64,000 bases of DNA from Aristolochia californica (Eukaryota; Streptophyta; Magnoliopsida; Piperales; Aristolochiaceae). The stretch spans positions 3,726,501 through 3,790,500 of the forward strand of contig JARWKL010000005.1 in assembly GCA_029961685.1 (NCBI GenBank), written 5' to 3'. Positions 61,540 through 64,000 of this stretch are shown here, in pieces (the stretch's first letter is position 1; every line of letters starts with the position of its first letter). The notes under the pieces were generated by a model. That model was not told where the DNA came from and ran no database searches. It saw only the letters and a program-made list of their open reading frames with translations. A program made the position numbers and the translations under genes.

Positions 61540-63692
61540 CTACTACAGCCCAGCATAGGAAAAAACAGTCTCTCCTCTATGATTCTTGAAGATTCCACTT
61601 GCACCCACCGGCCCAGGGTAACCCAAAGCACTCCCGATGAAGTTCAATTTGATGAAATCACTAAGGGGAGGCTCCCAAACTGCCATGGCCAGAATCTTCT
61701 GATGGCCCCCGCCATATGGGCCAAAAGACACCAATTCCAACGAAGGGAAATACCAGCCTGGGGGGGGCAAATTCCTTCCTAGTGTGGAGCCATCTAGCGA
61801 TCATACCCACGGAGCAAGAGACCGTACTTTCTAGGTTGCTGAATTTAGAATTGAATCTCTGGTAATTGCGCTCAAGCCAAAGATAACACGGGATGTGAGC
61901 AAAGCATGCAGAAAGAAGAAGCTTGCCAATTCTAGGCAGACGAGTCCCCAACACCATCTAGAAAGTGCCGAATAGATCCTGATGGAAGCCCACTTGAATG
62001 CCAACTTTTTAGAAGATTGTCATCCAAACTCTCTAAGAGAAGTCGCAATGTAGGATAACATGCTAAACAGTCCCTCATAAATGCCACAGGGAGGGCAGGT
62101 ATTAATAGGGGCGGTAAAACCCCTTATGGAGGTTGTCTTCAGTGAGGATTTGCTCCCTAATGATTGTCCATATGAAGAATTTTATCTTGCTAGGGGTAGA
62201 GAGTCTCCAGATGAGATTTTCCTTGTGCTCAAGTTGGCTGAGATCATCCTCCCTGAAGTGGGAATAGGCTGAGGCTACTAAGAAGATACCATTGATGCTA
62301 GGCTTCCAAATCAATTTATCTTGCACCCGATCCCAAATGGTAGTACTACTGAGACTAGATAGAAGCGAGCAGAAGACTATAGCTTCATCGTCATTCAAGC
62401 CCCGATGGAAGAGAAAACACCAAGACTGATTACTCCATGATTCCGCCATCGAACACAATAAGCTCATAGCAATCCTAGAAAGCTCCGGGTACTCCTAAGA
62501 AAGGGGTCGAGAACCGCACCACTCATTGGCCCAGAAGAGAAGAGTCCTCCCATTCCCAGGGTAGGAGGTCATGGCCTTGAAGGTTGGAAGCAGCTTGTAA
62601 ACGAATTTCCAAATCGGGGATAGGCACCAATGGCCTGGGATCTGAAGATAGTATCTCGCCATATTTTTTTTTTATAAAGATGTATTTATATTAACAAGAG
62701 AATCATTTCAAAAATATTAACAAGAGAAAAAATACAAAGGAAGTATCTCACCATATTCCTCCACAAATTGCTATGATTAGCATTGAGATTCAAAATCCAC
62801 TTAAGAAGGAGGGCATTGTTCATGTCCTTCGTAGGTTGGATACCTAGACCCACCCTATTTCAAGGCAGACAAATCTTTTTCCAACCAACCAAGTAATATC
62901 TGAATGTGTCTTCTGAACCTCTCCATAGAAAGTGTCGGCAGATAGCATCAATCTTTGAGCACACTGAAGTCGAACACTGAATAAAGGACAGTAGGTAATT
63001 GGGCAGCCCTGCCAAGCATGACTTTAATAGGGTAAGTCGACCTGTTGTGGATAGGAGCTTGCCCCGCCAAGTGGCAAGTCTCTTCTCGAACTTCTCAATC
63101 AGGGGGGGGGCGGGGGCGCAAAGTGCAACTGTGGGCCGAAAATCAAAAAGAGGAAGACCCAAGTATGTAGTTGGCGTGCTCTCTAAAGTGCACCCCAAGA
63201 AATCAGCCATATCCCTAAGCACTGGACCTAGTAACCTGGCACCCTTAAACTCAACTAAGTTGGATTTGGTGAAGTATTTTGTGATTCAGATTGCACCCCT
63301 CTCATCATAAACTTGGGTCCATTGAGAATTTCTGCTTCCATATTTGCTAAGCTTTATGAACTTCCCCAAGGATTAATTATTTACCGGGACTGCCTCAATG
63401 GTCCCCTACTCGTTGAAGGAGACTCAAAAGTGGTCGTCAAATGGTGCTCCTCCTCTTCTGCCCCCACCTTGGCTCCATTGGGATGTCCACTATGAGGTTA
63501 TTGATATTGTATCTCTTGTTATTTATAGCTGGTCTCATGTTCCTAAATCAACAAAAAAATTTGTTGCCATACTTGCTAAGCAGGGAGCCTCCCTCCAATC
63601 CCTTGTTGTAAAGGGAGTACTCCCCTGAATCTGTTGTTGTGCTTTGTTTTGCTGAAATAAATCTCATCCTTCTCAAAAAAAAAAAAAAAAGC
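61540..63692 (+). mobile_element. L1 LINE insertion with 5' inversion (twin-priming structure)
   Basis: The right part, about 63270-63692, is plus-oriented: RNase H C-terminal half (LLVEGDSKVVVKWC, then IYSWSHVPKSTKK, ILAKQGASLQSLVVKG), 3' UTR and an A run (63676-63691). The left part, 61540-63260, is minus-oriented and holds the upstream portion: RT end (MADFLGC, TTYLGLPLFDF, KRLATWRGKLLSTTGRLTLL), zf-RVT (62102-62467) and the RNase H start (DFIKLNFIGSALGYPGPVGA, TVFSYAGL). The inverted part stops at FSYAG, and the plus part resumes at about the next residue. Text is frameshifted in places. A short nested L1 tail lies inside (62665-62741). Confidence 0.85.
62650..62756 (-). mobile_element. 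77-bp nested L1 tail with 15-bp target-site duplication
   Basis: AGTATCTCGCCATAT (62650-62664) and AGTATCTCACCATAT (62742-62756) flank a T run and the TATAAAGATGTATTTATATT 3' end also seen at 7020-7039. Within the insert ATTAACAAGAGA occurs twice. This is an extremely 5'-truncated L1 copy inserted into the older L1. Confidence 0.88.
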
Positions 63693-64000
63693 AACTTGAG
63701 CATAGTAAATTAACTTTGGTGAAAACACTTTAGAAGTGTTTTAGCAATCTAAGATGGGATTGAGAACCACTATAAATCTCTATGTTCATTTTTTATTTTT
63801 TGTGTTTCTTATTTGAATTTAAGATTATCATGGCACATTAATTTGATTGAAAAGGTGAACACACTTAAGGGATAAGTAAGAGAAATTAAGAAGAAGTCAA
63901 AATTAGCACAAAAATTGATCCTTGCCAGGAGCTTAAAAGTAAATACCTTGATACAGATAAATTCAATTTGGGAGCTCGACAGTAAATACCTCGGTACAGA
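63693..64000. other. Right end of window, non-genic
   Basis: No exon or repeat recognised. It could be intron of the RST1-like gene if that gene is intact. Confidence 0.4.

Overview
This is a stretch of a flowering-plant nuclear genome. It has small-exon genes with GT-AG introns, an A+T-rich background, a PSTAIRE-type plant cyclin-dependent kinase, plant-specific protein families and dense layers of plant-type retroelements (Copia LTR elements, RNase H-bearing L1 LINEs, tRNA-derived SINEs, a PIF/Harbinger transposon). I cannot place it to species. I rebuilt the exon structures by hand from splice sites and reading-phase continuity; four genes are complete and a fifth is cut by the window edge.

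Layout: 1-3.7 kb is repeats, including a very short LTR/tRNA-like element and one copy of a 1.3-kb dispersed family. 4.3-9.0 kb (minus) is a complete CDKA/cdc2-type kinase with 8 coding exons and 294 aa; a small 5'-truncated L1 with an intact target-site duplication sits in its second intron. 9-19 kb is mostly non-genic: an unexplained G+C-richer block at 10.2-11.3 kb, a lone LTR, a pair of 0.73-kb direct repeats and a Copia tail with its LTR. 19.0-21.3 kb (plus) is a CUE-domain (ubiquitin-binding type) protein of 273 aa. 22.4-24.1 kb is a Copia polyprotein remnant split by a lone LTR. 24.8-29.4 kb holds a MITE, a non-autonomous LTR element, a decayed PIF/Harbinger element (transposase plus MYB-like companion) and a degenerate interstitial telomere-type array. 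31.2-33.6 kb (plus) is a complete cytosolic-type UDP-glucuronate decarboxylase (UDP-xylose synthase), 12 coding exons and 345 aa. 34-41 kb is again repeats: an inverted pair, tandem duplications and a non-autonomous LTR element. 41.2-44.1 kb (minus) is an 11-exon, 354-aa conserved plant protein of unknown function. 46.3-58.9 kb (minus) is the 3' part of a large protein that most resembles RST1. One of its introns is about 9.85 kb because it took in L1 elements, one of which carries a chimeric Copia insertion flanked by a 149-bp duplication. 58.9-64 kb holds more nested Copia/L1 material, including an L1 with a 5' inversion.

The genes do not form a pathway; they are ordinary housekeeping loci (cell cycle, ubiquitin binding, nucleotide-sugar synthesis, probably RNA surveillance) separated by retroelements. 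I saw no new multigene system. The most informative signals are structural: L1 insertions with readable target-site duplications, a twin-priming inversion, a 149-bp duplication around a Copia fragment, a nearly 10-kb intron in an otherwise readable gene, and a tandem micro-LTR element whose LTR/internal boundary lies between Pol III-like A and B boxes.
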